A stretch of 31,867 nucleotides of DNA from JBGSYN01 sp041750975 (GCA_041750975.1 JBGSYN010000019.1:1-31867); one strand, 5' to 3'. Counted from the stretch's first letter, positions 7,744 to 17,105 are shown. Program-made: numbers and translations. Notes: a model not told the origin generated them from the sequence alone.

Positions 7744-8832
7744 ATGAACGCTATTCAACGCATCGAAGCCGGATTTTATCGCATTCCCTTGCCCGTCGTG
7801 CTCAGCGACTCGACCCATGGAGAGATGAAGGCGTTCGAGCTCGTTACGGTACGGATTCGGGATGCCGACGGGGCGGAAGGCGTCGGCTGCACCTACACGG
7901 TCGGACGGCTCGGCAGTTCGATCGCGGCCATCCTCAAGGACGAGATGCCGGAGCTCCTGGCCGGCGAAGATGCCGAGCTGATCGAGGCCATCGGCAAGAA
8001 GCTCTGGTGGGGGCTGCATTATGGCGGCCGTGGCGGCCCTTCTGTCCTGGCAATTTCCGCCGTCGATATGGCCCTTTGGGATCTCAAGGCGAAACGCGCC
8101 GGTCTGCCGCTCTATCGGCTCCTCGGCGGCCATGATCCTGCCGTTCCTTGTTATGCGGGCGGGATCGATCTCGATCTCTCGCTCGATGAACTGATCGAGC
8201 AGACCCATGGCAATCTCGAGCATGGTTTTCGCGCCATCAAGATGAAGGTGGGCCGACCCAGGCTCGACGAGGATGTCGCCAAGGTCGCCGGCATGCGGGA
8301 GTTCCTTGGGGTCGGCTTTCCCTTGATGGCGGATGCCAATATGCGCTGGACCGTCGATCAGGCGATCCGTGCCGCCCGCGCGTTCCAGCCCTACGATCTG
8401 ACCTGGCTCGAGGAGCCGATCGAGCCCGATGACGTGGCCGGGCATCGACGGGTCATGGCCGAAGGCGGATTGCCGATCGCCACCGGGGAGAATCTTCGCA
8501 CGCTTTGGGATTTCCGCCATTTGATCGCGAGCGGCGGCGTTGCCTTTCCGGAGCCCGATGTTACCAATTGCGGCGGGGTCACGAGCTTCATGAAGATCGC
8601 GCACCTGGCTGAAGCCTTCAATCTGCCGGTGACCTCGCATGGCGCCCATGACGTCACCGTGCATCTGATGGCGGCATGTCCCAATCGCAGTTTTCTCGAG
8701 GCGCATGGCTTCGGGCTCGAGCGCTATATCGAGGAACCGCTGCAGATCAGAGACGGCAACGCCATCGCACCCGAGCGGCCGGGCCACGGCATTGCGTTCG
8801 ATTGGCCGGGCCTCGAAGCCCTTGCGGCCTAG
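7744..8832 (+). CDS. Mandelate racemase/muconate lactonizing-type enzyme, probable sugar-acid dehydratase
   Basis: This is an enolase-superfamily protein of 362 aa with all catalytic positions of the mandelate racemase subgroup: KMK (K166, K168), metal ligands D197 (LMADANM), E223 (WLEEP) and E249 (ATGEN), the D272/H299 dyad (PEPDVTNCGG, TSHGAHD) and E319. Such enzymes abstract a proton next to a carboxylate; most bacterial members dehydrate aldonic or aldaric acids, some racemise. The substrate cannot be fixed from the sequence. A strong AGGGGG precedes the ATG. The gene converges on the sugar-importer operon, and the two genes share the palindromic CTAG as stop codons, which supports a carbohydrate role. 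Confidence 0.9.
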   Translation: MNAIQRIEAGFYRIPLPVVLSDSTHGEMKAFELVTVRIRDADGAEGVGCTYTVGRLGSSIAAILKDEMPELLAGEDAELIEAIGKKLWWGLHYGGRGGPSVLAISAVDMALWDLKAKRAGLPLYRLLGGHDPAVPCYAGGIDLDLSLDELIEQTHGNLEHGFRAIKMKVGRPRLDEDVAKVAGMREFLGVGFPLMADANMRWTVDQAIRAARAFQPYDLTWLEEPIEPDDVAGHRRVMAEGGLPIATGENLRTLWDFRHLIASGGVAFPEPDVTNCGGVTSFMKIAHLAEAFNLPVTSHGAHDVTVHLMAACPNRSFLEAHGFGLERYIEEPLQIRDGNAIAPERPGHGIAFDWPGLEALAA

Positions 8833-9821
8833 GCCCGGGCTTTGGGTCCGGCCGTAAGACGGGTCTGCAGGAGGATGACAATAAAGAGAAAAGCGCCCCG
8901 AATAACCATCTGCCAATAGGCACTGAGGCTGATGGTGCCGCGGCCGTTCTCGAAGTTCAAAATGTTGAAGACGAGGCCGAGCAACAGCGCTCCGGCCACG
9001 GTCGCCGGCACCGAGCCTAGCCCGCCGGTCAACAGGGTGCCTCCGACGACGACTGAGGCGATTGCGGAAAGCTCCCACCCCAGACCTTCGAGCGGCTGGC
9101 CCGCGCCGAAGGCGGAGGCGAGGAAGACGCCGGCAACGCCGGCGCAGCCGCCGCTGAAGACATAGACGAAGGCTTTGGTGCGATCGACCTTGAGCCCCAT
9201 CAGCGTGGAAGCTTCTTCGCCGCCGCCGATAGCGAGAATGGTCCGGCCCAAGGAGGTGTGTTCGAGAATGAACCAAGCGGCGATGACCACGACCAGCACG
9301 ATGACGATGGTCCAGGGGAAAAGCCCGAACGCATTGCCCATGCCGAGCTTCGTGAAATTGCTGCCCCAGTCGACCGAGATCGTCTGCGCACCGCTCAGGA
9401 CGAGCGCACCGCCTTTCGCTCCCAGCATCGTCGCCAGCGTGGCGATGAAGGGCGGCACGCGCATGAGGATAATGATGCAGGCGTTGACCGCGCCGATCGC
9501 CATGCCGGCCAGCACGCCCCCCGGCAGGGCGATCTCGATGCCGTAGGGGCTCAGATAGGCGGCACAGACCGAGGTGAAGGCTGCGACCGAGCCTACGGAA
9601 AGGTCGATGCCGCCGGTCATGATGACAAAGCTCATGCCGACGGCGATGACGATGAACATCGAATTGTAGTTGAGGAATGACGTGATGTTGTAGGCGCCGC
9701 CGAAATTATCGTAGCGCAACAGGCCGAAGATGATCAGGGCGGCAAGCGCGATCCAGACGCCCATGGTCTGCGTGTTGCCACGAACATAGCGCCTGAGATC
9801 GAGATCGAAGCCACCTGCCAT
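8829..9821 (-). CDS. yjfF: Sugar ABC transporter permease (YjfF/RbsC family)
   Basis: The 330-aa integral membrane protein has about eight to ten hydrophobic segments and the family signature AVGMSFVIMTGGIDLSVGSV, with AIASVVVGGTLLTGGLGSV in the C-terminal half. It is the last gene of the binding protein-ATPase-permease-permease operon, matching the Escherichia coli order ytfQ-ytfR-ytfT-yjfF, and starts 2 nt after the preceding permease gene. It pairs with that permease to form the inner-membrane channel. The symbol reflects family and order; the sugar carried may differ from galactofuranose. Confidence 0.9.
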   Translation of the reverse strand: MAGGFDLDLRRYVRGNTQTMGVWIALAALIIFGLLRYDNFGGAYNITSFLNYNSMFIVIAVGMSFVIMTGGIDLSVGSVAAFTSVCAAYLSPYGIEIALPGGVLAGMAIGAVNACIIILMRVPPFIATLATMLGAKGGALVLSGAQTISVDWGSNFTKLGMGNAFGLFPWTIVIVLVVVIAAWFILEHTSLGRTILAIGGGEEASTLMGLKVDRTKAFVYVFSGGCAGVAGVFLASAFGAGQPLEGLGWELSAIASVVVGGTLLTGGLGSVPATVAGALLLGLVFNILNFENGRGTISLSAYWQMVIRGAFLFIVILLQTRLTAGPKARA

Positions 9822-9823
9822 CC

Positions 9824-10819
9824 TCAGACCCGCCGCGCCGTTTGCAGATAGACGGCAACGACGATGATCATGGCCTTGGCGATCAACGCCACTTCGTCTT
9901 CGACCCCGTTGGCGAGAAGCGTGTATTTGACGAGCTGGATGATGACGGCACCGAGGATGGCGCCGAAGATCGGCGCCTTGCCACCTTGCAGGAGCGCACC
10001 GCCGACAACCGCCGCGGCGATGGCGTCGAGTTCCATGAGGTTGCCGTTGCGGGCGGCGTCCGAGGCGGAATTGATGGCGACGACGATGAGCCCGGCGATC
10101 CCTGCTAGCATCGAGCAGATGACATAGACGCCGATCTTGACGGTTCGGGCAGGAGCGCCCGAGAGCCGGGCGGCCCGCTCATTGCCGCCGATTGCCAGGA
10201 TGTAGCGACCGAACACCGTGCGCTGGACCATCCAGGCGATGACGCAGGCGAGTGCCAGGGCCAGCCAGCCCTGAAACGGCAGACCCAGGATCCTGCCGGT
10301 CCCCAGATAGCTGAAAGCCGGGTTGGAGAAGGTCTGGAGGTTGCCGTTGGTCAGGACCTGGGCGATCCCACGGCCGGAAATGAAGAGAATGAGACTGGCG
10401 ATGATCGGCTGTACGCCGAGGACACTGACCAGCATGCCGTTGAAGAGACCGCACGCCATGGCGGCAACGAGCGGTAGAATGAAGGCGAGGGCGAGCCCGA
10501 GCACGGGATAGTTGACGCCGAAGGACGACAGGAAGATCAGCGGCGCCAATGCGCCGGCGAGCGCCATCACGGCACCCACCGAAAGATCGATCCCACCGGT
10601 GGCGATCACCAGCGTCATGCCGATGGCGACGATCGCGATGGTCGCAACCTGACTGATGTTGACGAAAAGCGTCTGCAGATGGAGAAAATTCGGCGTGAAC
10701 AACGCGTTGAACAGCAAGAGCATCGCCAACGCCACGAGAATGCCGTTTGCGCGTAAAAGGTTCCAGGGCAGACTTGATGTTCCCGCCGAGCTTTTGGTGG
10801 CGTCGCTTGCCGTCGCCAT
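9824..10819 (-). CDS. ytfT: Sugar ABC transporter permease (YtfT/RbsC family)
   Basis: The 331-aa membrane protein carries AIVAIGMTLVIATGGIDLSV, near-identical to the corresponding YtfT segment as I remember it, then DAIAAAVVGGALLQGGKAP. Multiple hydrophobic helices cover most of its length. It begins 2 nt after the ATPase gene and ends 2 nt before the second permease gene, so the three are co-translated. The charged, Ser-rich N-terminus (about 20 aa) is cytoplasmic and not conserved in the family. Confidence 0.91.
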   Translation of the reverse strand: MATASDATKSSAGTSSLPWNLLRANGILVALAMLLLFNALFTPNFLHLQTLFVNISQVATIAIVAIGMTLVIATGGIDLSVGAVMALAGALAPLIFLSSFGVNYPVLGLALAFILPLVAAMACGLFNGMLVSVLGVQPIIASLILFISGRGIAQVLTNGNLQTFSNPAFSYLGTGRILGLPFQGWLALALACVIAWMVQRTVFGRYILAIGGNERAARLSGAPARTVKIGVYVICSMLAGIAGLIVVAINSASDAARNGNLMELDAIAAAVVGGALLQGGKAPIFGAILGAVIIQLVKYTLLANGVEDEVALIAKAMIIVVAVYLQTARRV

Positions 10820-10821
10820 CG

Positions 10822-12351
10822 CTAGTGTGCTGTCCGGCTGTCATGGTGGTGGGCGATGGCCTTGACCAAGGCGTTCTCGGTGATGCCGGGGTTCTCCAGG
10901 ACCTCGACCGAATAGCCATCCTGCATGACGATGATGCGATCCGCACCTTCGATCAATTCCTCGAACTCCGAGGAGATCAGGACGACTCCGAAGCCCCGGC
11001 TGACGAAGTCACGGATGATGCCCTGGATTTCGAGCTTGGCGCCGACATCGACGCCGCGGGTCGGCTCGTCGAGGATCAGGAGTTCGGGCTCGGTCGCGAG
11101 CCATCGCGCCATCAGCACCTTCTGTTGGTTGCCGCCGGAGAGCTCGCGGATCGGTTGATCCATGTTGGCCGTCTTGATGCCCAAGGCCTTGATGAACCTG
11201 TCGACAATCTCTCTTTCGCGGCCCCGCTGAACCTGGCCGCTCCGGGAGAGCTTGGGCAGGACCGCAAGCGTCAGGTTTTCCCGCACCGACATTTGCGGGA
11301 CGATGCCCTCGGCCTTCCGGTCCTCCGTCAGATAGCCGAGATTGCTGGCGATGGCGTCGGCGGCCCCCGCAGGCTTGAACGCCGCCCCCTTGAGCCGGAT
11401 TTCCCCGTTCTTCAGACTGTCGACGCCGAAGAGCGCCCGGGCGGCTTCGGTGCGGCCGGAACCGAGTAGGCCCGCCAGGCCGACGATCTCGCCGGCATGG
11501 ACCTGCAGATCGAATCGGCGCAACCGGGGGCCGGTGGCGATTTCGACCGCCTCGAGCAGAAGTGCGCCCGATCGGGCATCGCCGCCGCCGAGCTGGGTCA
11601 TGCCTGCCGACTGGATATCGTCGATATTGCGGCCGAGCATCTCCGCGATCAACTCGATCTTGGTGGTGCCGGCAATCTCCTTGCAGGCAACCGTCCGGCC
11701 GTCACGCATGATGGTGACCCGATCGCAGATGCGGAACAGCTCGTCCAGATAGTGCGAGATGTAGAGCACCGAGACGCCGCTTGCCTTGAGATTGCGGACC
11801 GTCTTGAACAGCACCTCGACTTCGCGCTCATCGAGGGACGAGGTCGGCTCGTCCATGATGACGAGCTTGGCGTTGAGCGAAACGGCGCGGGCAATCGCCA
11901 CCAATTGCTGGATCGCCGTCGAGTAGGAGCCGAGCGGTTCCCTGACATCGATATCGATGCCGAAGCGGGTCAGGATTTCAGAAGCCCGCCGGTGGGCGGC
12001 ACGCCAATTGATGACGCCGCCCCAGAGGCGCGGCTCGTAGCCGAGCACGACATTCTCCGTGACACTGCGTAAGGGAACCAGCGTAAGCTCCTGATAAATC
12101 GTCGAAATGCCGTGTTCCTGCGCGTCCCGGGGATTGCCGATCGACGTGCCGGCGCCATCGAAAACGATCGTGCCGCCGTCGCGGCGATATACGCCGGTCA
12201 GGATCTTGACCATCGTCGATTTGCCGGCGCCGTTCTGGCCGATCAGGCCGTGGATTTCGCCGGTTTCGATCGAGAGAGACGCCGAGGTCAGGGCGGCGAC
12301 GCCCGCGAACGCCTTGTCTATCCCGGTCATCGACAAGAGCGGCCGGCTCAT
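10822..12351 (-). CDS. ytfR: Sugar ABC transporter ATP-binding protein (YtfR/RbsA family, double ATPase)
   Basis: The 509-aa protein contains two ABC domains. The first has Walker A GQNGAGKST (38-46) and Walker B LVIMDE ending at E168, but its signature reads YSTAIQQL instead of the usual LSGGQQ type. The second has a degenerate Walker A (GSGRTEA) and an intact signature LSGGNQQK followed by LLILDEPTRGVD. This asymmetry is normal for the ribose/galactofuranose ATPases. It lies between the binding-protein gene (48-nt gap) and the first permease gene (2-nt gap). Confidence 0.94.
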   Translation of the reverse strand: MSRPLLSMTGIDKAFAGVAALTSASLSIETGEIHGLIGQNGAGKSTMVKILTGVYRRDGGTIVFDGAGTSIGNPRDAQEHGISTIYQELTLVPLRSVTENVVLGYEPRLWGGVINWRAAHRRASEILTRFGIDIDVREPLGSYSTAIQQLVAIARAVSLNAKLVIMDEPTSSLDEREVEVLFKTVRNLKASGVSVLYISHYLDELFRICDRVTIMRDGRTVACKEIAGTTKIELIAEMLGRNIDDIQSAGMTQLGGGDARSGALLLEAVEIATGPRLRRFDLQVHAGEIVGLAGLLGSGRTEAARALFGVDSLKNGEIRLKGAAFKPAGAADAIASNLGYLTEDRKAEGIVPQMSVRENLTLAVLPKLSRSGQVQRGREREIVDRFIKALGIKTANMDQPIRELSGGNQQKVLMARWLATEPELLILDEPTRGVDVGAKLEIQGIIRDFVSRGFGVVLISSEFEELIEGADRIIVMQDGYSVEVLENPGITENALVKAIAHHHDSRTAH

Positions 12352-12399
12352 GGCGTCGCCCCGGGCAGGCGGAGCCGGTCGCCCGGCCCCGCCACGGGT

Positions 12400-13383
12400 T
12401 CAGTAAGCTTCGTCGATATAGTCTGCGGCATTGTCCGCGGTGAAGATGCGATCCTCGACCTTGACCCAGGTCTCGATTTCCTCGCCGGCGGCATAGCGTT
12501 GCATCACCTCACAGGATAACGGGCCGAAGAACGGGCTGGATTCGACCGTCACACCCATTTTGCCGTCGATGATGGCTTGAAGGGCATCACGCGTGCCGTC
12601 GATCGAGACCACCAGCACATCTTCGCCCGGCGTGCGTCCGGCAAGCTCCAGAGCCTGAATGGCGCCGATCGCCATCTCGTCATTGTGGGCGTAGACGATA
12701 TTCACGTCGGGATGCGCCTGCAACAGCGTCTCCATCACCTGGCGGCCCTGGTCGCGGGCGAAATCGCCGGATTGCGAGGCGACAATCTCCATATTGTCAT
12801 GCTGGGCCATGACATCGTCGAAGCCCTTCTTGCGGTCATTAGCTGGCGACGAACCGGTCGTCCCCTCGAGTTCGACGATAATGCCTTGCTCGCCCTCGAA
12901 ATTCTCCAAGGTCCATTCGGCGACGCGGCGGCCCTGGTCGACGAAATCGGAACCAAGGAAGGCCACATAATCGCGGCCGGCCTGGGCGACATTGGGATCG
13001 ACCGAGCGGTCGACCAGAAATGTCGGAATGCCGGCGGCCTTGGCCTTCATGACGGCTGGGATCAAGGGCTTTTCTTCGCGCGGCGGCAGGAACAGCACGT
13101 CGATGCCCTGGGCGATCATCGAATCGACGTCGGCCACCTGCTTCGCCGCCGAACCCGCGGCGTCGGTCGCGATCAGATCCCAGCCGCATTCCTCGGCGGT
13201 ATCGTGAAAGGATTTGGTCTCGGCGATGCGCCAGGGATTGTTGCTCTCCATCTGCGAGAAGCCGACCTTGTAGCGGTCCTTCTGCTCCAAAGGCGGCAGA
13301 TCCTGCGCCAGTGACACGGCGGCAAAGCTCGTTGCGCCAAAAGCGAGTGCGGCGACGGTGCCAAACAAAATACGTCTGTTCAT
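12400..13383 (-). CDS. ytfQ: Periplasmic sugar-binding protein (YtfQ-like) of the ABC importer
   Basis: This type I periplasmic binding protein is 327 aa from the ATG at 13383, which has an AGGGGGT ribosome site four bases away; an upstream in-frame ATG at 13416 would add residues before the signal peptide. MNRRILFGTVAALAFG… is a signal peptide ending near ALAQ/SLAQD. The segment VGFSQMESNNPWRIAETKS, then VELEGTTGSSPANDRKKGF, SGDFARDQGRQVME, YAHNDEMAIGAIQAL and SIDGTRDAL match YtfQ, the galactofuranose-binding protein of Escherichia coli, as I remember it. It delivers the ligand to the permease pair. The true ligand may be another sugar, polyol or anhydro-sugar. It is the first gene of the operon and divergent from the GMC oxidoreductase gene. 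Confidence 0.92.
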   Translation of the reverse strand: MNRRILFGTVAALAFGATSFAAVSLAQDLPPLEQKDRYKVGFSQMESNNPWRIAETKSFHDTAEECGWDLIATDAAGSAAKQVADVDSMIAQGIDVLFLPPREEKPLIPAVMKAKAAGIPTFLVDRSVDPNVAQAGRDYVAFLGSDFVDQGRRVAEWTLENFEGEQGIIVELEGTTGSSPANDRKKGFDDVMAQHDNMEIVASQSGDFARDQGRQVMETLLQAHPDVNIVYAHNDEMAIGAIQALELAGRTPGEDVLVVSIDGTRDALQAIIDGKMGVTVESSPFFGPLSCEVMQRYAAGEEIETWVKVEDRIFTADNAADYIDEAY

Positions 13384-13460
13384 AGATACCCCCTGGGTGA
13401 TCGAGAAAGCCGACATCGCGCCGATGCCGCCGTCTTCTGATTTATCGTGACGCCGATTTT

Positions 13461-13490
13461 TCTAGCGCAGACACGTGCCGGAAAGCTAGA
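13461..13490. promoter_or_regulatory. Nested inverted repeats between importer and oxidoreductase genes
   Basis: TCTAGC (13461-13466) and GCTAGA (13485-13490) form an inverted repeat around a central CACGTG palindrome (13472-13477). It lies in the 156-nt divergent gap between ytfQ and the GMC gene, so one regulator bound here could control both operons. No transcription factor gene is present nearby in the window. Confidence 0.4.
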
Positions 13491-13539
13491 TGGAGTTTGC
13501 TGACAGGAAAAATATCAGGGGGCGCCGGCGCTTGCAGCC

Positions 13540-15156
13540 ATGACTGAAAGCTTCGATCACATTGTCGTTGGCGGCGGATCGTCCGGCTGTGTCGTCGCGG
13601 CGAGGCTGGCGAGCGAGGGCAAGCGGCGCGTCTTGCTGCTCGAGGCCGGCTACTCGCACCGCCACCCGCTGCTCGATATGCCGCCCGGCATCTTCAAGAT
13701 GATCAACGGCTCGAAGTTCATGCGCTACCACAAAACGACGCCGCAAGCGCATCTGAACGGACGGGTTCATGACATTCCGCAGGGCAATGTCCTCGGCGGC
13801 GGCTCGTCGGTCAACGCCCAGGTCTATATGCGCGGACGCCCCTCGGATTATGACGAATGGCACGCCATCCTGCGCGGCAACAACGATGCCGTCGGCTGGG
13901 GCTGGGACGATGTGCTGCCGCATTTTCGCCGGATGGAAGGCAACAACCGGCTCAACAATGACCGCCACGGCGTCGAGGGACCGCTCCTGGTCTCCGACCC
14001 GGGCCACATCAACGAGTTCTCACGCTGGTTCGTGCAGGCGGTACAGGGGCTGGGCGAACCGTTCACCGCTGACTTCAACGGGCCGAACCAACGGGGCGTC
14101 GGGTTTTACCAGTTCATGAACCGAAGCGGCAAACGAAGCTCCGCCGCCTACGCCTATATCGCACCCCAGGAAAATAACCCGAATTTGACGGTTCGCCTCG
14201 AAAACCCGGTCGAGCGGATCCTGATCGAGCGAGGTCGGGCGATCGGCGTGGAGTACCGGGATCGCGCAGGTGCCCTCTGCCGGGCGCATGCAGAAAGCGA
14301 TATCATCGTCACCTCGGGAGCACTCGTTACCCCCAAGATCCTGATGCTCTCGGGGATCGGGCCGGCCGACCACCTCGCGGCGCACGGCATTGCCTGCAAC
14401 GCCGATCTGCCGGGGGTCGGACAGAACCTCATCGATCATCCCGAAGTCCCGATGATCGCCAACGCCAACGGGCCTTATGGCTATTACAAGCAAGGCGATG
14501 GCTGGCGGATGATGCGCAACGGTCTGCAGTTTCGCCTGTTCGGGACCGGGCCGATCACGACCGCCGGCGTCGAGGCCGGGGCCTTCGTCAATCCCGAGCA
14601 ACCGGATGAAGAGCCGACGATCCAAGCCTTCTGCGTGCCGGCGATCTATCTCGATCGCGACGCCAAGGGCATGGTCGAGGACGGCTACGGCGTCACCGTG
14701 ACGACCGTTGTCATCAAGCCGCGCTCGCGCGGCGAGGTGCGGCTTGCCTCGGCCGATCCTGCCGCCATGCCGCTGGTCTCGCCCGATCTCCTGCGGGACG
14801 AAACGGATATGCGGAGGATGATCGAGGGCCAGCGATTTTTCCTGCGCGCCTTCGAGCAGAAACCCTTGGCCGACCGTGTCAAAGGGGTCGCCATTCCCGC
14901 ACCGAATGACCGGAGCGATGAAGCACTTGCCCATCACTGCAAACGCCATGTCAAAACGAACTATCACCCGGCCGGCACGGCCCGGATGGGGGCCGATGGC
15001 GACCGCATGGCCGTGCTCGACGCCAAGCTTCGGATGCGCGGGATCGAGGGTTTGCGGGTTTGCGACATGGCGGCCGTACCCAACATCAATGCCGGCAATA
15101 CCAACGCGCCGGCGATGATGCTGGGCGATCGCTGCGCCGATCTGATCATGAATTAA
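13540..15156 (+). CDS. GMC-family FAD-dependent oxidoreductase (choline/alcohol dehydrogenase type)
   Basis: This 538-aa flavoprotein has the N-terminal FAD motif VVGGGSSGCVVAARL, the GMC signature around GNVLGGGSSVNAQVYMRG, a second signature in SGALVTPKILMLSGIGP and the catalytic pair H476 (NYHPAGTARMG) and N522 (NAGNTNAPAMM). It would oxidise an alcohol or sugar hydroxyl; the electron acceptor could be oxygen or a quinone. No signal peptide, so cytoplasmic. It is followed after 17 nt by a polyol dehydrogenase and then a sugar reductase, and is divergent from the sugar importer, so a carbohydrate substrate is more likely than choline. No betaine genes are nearby. Confidence 0.92.
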   Translation: MTESFDHIVVGGGSSGCVVAARLASEGKRRVLLLEAGYSHRHPLLDMPPGIFKMINGSKFMRYHKTTPQAHLNGRVHDIPQGNVLGGGSSVNAQVYMRGRPSDYDEWHAILRGNNDAVGWGWDDVLPHFRRMEGNNRLNNDRHGVEGPLLVSDPGHINEFSRWFVQAVQGLGEPFTADFNGPNQRGVGFYQFMNRSGKRSSAAYAYIAPQENNPNLTVRLENPVERILIERGRAIGVEYRDRAGALCRAHAESDIIVTSGALVTPKILMLSGIGPADHLAAHGIACNADLPGVGQNLIDHPEVPMIANANGPYGYYKQGDGWRMMRNGLQFRLFGTGPITTAGVEAGAFVNPEQPDEEPTIQAFCVPAIYLDRDAKGMVEDGYGVTVTTVVIKPRSRGEVRLASADPAAMPLVSPDLLRDETDMRRMIEGQRFFLRAFEQKPLADRVKGVAIPAPNDRSDEALAHHCKRHVKTNYHPAGTARMGADGDRMAVLDAKLRMRGIEGLRVCDMAAVPNINAGNTNAPAMMLGDRCADLIMN

Positions 15157-15173
15157 GCTGAGAGGGCATCACC

Positions 15174-15944
15174 ATGGAACTTCAGGGCAAAACGGCGATC
15201 GTCACGGGCGGTGCCCGCGGGATCGGCAAGGCTATTTGCGAGGCTTATGCGCGGGAAGGTGCCACCGTCATCATTGCGGACATTCTCGAGGACGAGGCGA
15301 AACAGACCGCCAGTTCGATCGGCGACGCCGCTCGGGCAGTCCGATTCGATTGCACCAGTCAAGAATCGATCGATGCGCTCATCGCTTTCGCTGTTCAGGA
15401 AACCGGCAGGCTCGACATCCTGGTCAACAATGCCGGCATCTTCGAGATGGGGCCGGTCGAGGATGTGACCCGCGAGCAATGGCAGAAGCTCTTCGCGGTC
15501 AATGCCGAGGGACTTTTCTTCACCATGCAGGCAGCGGCCCGGCAGATGATCAGGCAGGGCCAGGGCGGCAAGATCATCAACCTCTCGAGTCAGGCCGGCA
15601 GGCGCGGCGAGGCTCTGGTCTCGACCTATTGCGCCACCAAGGCGTGCGTGATCAGCCTGACGCAATCGGCCGGGCTCGGTCTCATCAAGCACGGCATCAA
15701 CGTCAACGGCATCGCGCCCGGTGTCGTCGACACGCCGATGTGGGACTTTGTCGACCGGCGGTTCGGCCATTTCGAGGGCCTGGAGCCCGGCCAGAAAAAG
15801 AAGATGGTGGCGGCGATGGTGCCCGCCGGGCGCTTCGGCGAGCCCGAGGACTATCAAGGTGTCGCCGTTTTTCTGGCAAGCGCTGACAGCGACTATGTTG
15901 TGGCGCAGACCTTCGGTGTCGATGGCGGCAACTGGATGGCCTGA
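15174..15944 (+). CDS. Short-chain dehydrogenase, sorbitol/polyol dehydrogenase type
   Basis: This classical SDR is 256 aa with the nucleotide motif TGGARGIG (11-18), NNAG (85-88), N110 and the catalytic S139, Y152 and K156. An acidic D36 after the second strand (IIAD) points to NAD(H). The segments GGKIINLSSQAGRRGEALV, YCATKACVISLTQSAG and HGINVNGIAPGVVDTP strongly resemble the sorbitol (L-iditol) dehydrogenase SmoS of Rhodobacter as I recall it. It probably interconverts a polyol and a ketose in the cytoplasm. GAGAGGG precedes the ATG. It is the middle gene of a three-gene operon. Confidence 0.92.
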   Translation: MELQGKTAIVTGGARGIGKAICEAYAREGATVIIADILEDEAKQTASSIGDAARAVRFDCTSQESIDALIAFAVQETGRLDILVNNAGIFEMGPVEDVTREQWQKLFAVNAEGLFFTMQAAARQMIRQGQGGKIINLSSQAGRRGEALVSTYCATKACVISLTQSAGLGLIKHGINVNGIAPGVVDTPMWDFVDRRFGHFEGLEPGQKKKMVAAMVPAGRFGEPEDYQGVAVFLASADSDYVVAQTFGVDGGNWMA

Positions 15945-15969
15945 CCGGCCGGTAACTGCGGAGACGAAG

Positions 15970-16995
15970 ATGAGCAAGCCGGCGCGGGGCTTCGGCCTGA
16001 TAGGGGCGAGCACGATCTCGCGCGAATGGATGATCCAGGCCATCCGGGCGCAGGAGGATGCCGAAATCGTCGCCGTGATGAGCCGCGACAAGGCCCGCGG
16101 CGAGGCGTTCGCGCAGGAATTCGGTATCCCGAAGTCCTACGATAGCCTCGAGGCGATCCTGGCCGATCCCGCCATCGACGCCGTCTACGTGGCGACGACC
16201 AATGACCGCCATCACGGCGAGGTTCTGGCTTCAGCGGCCGCGGGCAAGCATGTCCTGTGCGACAAGCCGATCACGACCTCGCTCGCTCTCGCCCGCGCGA
16301 TGGTAGCGGCATGCGACAAGGCGGGCGTCGTTCTCGCGACGAACCACCATCTCCGCAATGCGGCATCGCACCGGGCGATCCGTGAGACGATCCGGTCCGG
16401 CCAGCTCGGCAAGCTGGTGCTGGCGCGAATCGCCCATGGGGCACTCATCCCGAAGCATCTTCAGACCTGGCGCCTCAACGATCCCACGACCGGCGCCGGT
16501 GCCGTGCTCGATCTCGCTGTCCATGACGCCGATCTGTTGAACTTCCTGCTCGACGACGAGATCATCGAGGTCGAAGCGATGACGGCCAATACCGGTCTCG
16601 CCTCAGGCGATATCGAAGACACGGCAATCACGATCGGTCGCACCGCCAAAGGCGTGCTCATTCAATTTCAGGATGTCTTCAACACGCCTTTCAACAAGAA
16701 CTCGCTCGAAATTCACGGTACGGAAGGCTCGATCTTCGCCTACGACGTGATGACCCAACAACCACGCGGCCATGTCTGGTTGCGCGACGCAGCGGGCGAG
16801 CATGAGCTCGAACTCGATCACGAGGACCTCTACACCCTGGGAGTCCGACGCTTCATCGGTGCGACTCGTGGCGAAGACAGCGTTCCAGCGAGCGGTGAGG
16901 ACGGTGCCCGTTCGCTGGCCGTGGCCCTGGCTATTCTGGAGAGTGCGAAGTCCGGGCGCCGCGCGACGGTTTCCTCTTTTGGGACGTCTTTCTGA
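15970..16995 (+). CDS. Gfo/Idh/MocA oxidoreductase resembling 1,5-anhydro-D-fructose reductase
   Basis: The 341-aa product starts at the ATG at 15970 with GGAG nearby; the longer open frame from 15721 is a shadow of the SDR gene. The Rossmann start GLIGASTISREWMIQAIRA, then NHHLRNAASHRAIR, GAVLDLAVHDADLL and HGTEGSIFAYDVMTQ closely follow, from memory, the NADPH-dependent anhydrofructose reductase of Sinorhizobium morelense, including the catalytic Asp and His (D181, H185). The usual EKP motif is DKP here (K99 kept). The reaction in that family is reduction of 1,5-anhydrofructose to 1,5-anhydromannitol, or the reverse. It closes the operon that starts with the GMC gene. Confidence 0.88.
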   Translation: MSKPARGFGLIGASTISREWMIQAIRAQEDAEIVAVMSRDKARGEAFAQEFGIPKSYDSLEAILADPAIDAVYVATTNDRHHGEVLASAAAGKHVLCDKPITTSLALARAMVAACDKAGVVLATNHHLRNAASHRAIRETIRSGQLGKLVLARIAHGALIPKHLQTWRLNDPTTGAGAVLDLAVHDADLLNFLLDDEIIEVEAMTANTGLASGDIEDTAITIGRTAKGVLIQFQDVFNTPFNKNSLEIHGTEGSIFAYDVMTQQPRGHVWLRDAAGEHELELDHEDLYTLGVRRFIGATRGEDSVPASGEDGARSLAVALAILESAKSGRRATVSSFGTSF

Positions 16996-17105
16996 AAACG
17001 TTGTTCAAGCCTCTCATGTGAAAGCCAAATCGGGGCCGACTGCGATCTGGCTGCAGGGTTTTGGAGAATGCCTTTTCCCAAGGTGACTTAGGGGTCCAAC
17101 CGACC

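Noticed and set aside
7717..9276. 519-codon minus-strand frame
   Set aside because: It runs antisense through the complete dehydratase gene and on through part of the permease gene in a different frame; no family pattern.
13486..14967. Minus-strand frames inside the GMC oxidoreductase gene
   Set aside because: Both are antisense shadows of a complete, motif-bearing gene.
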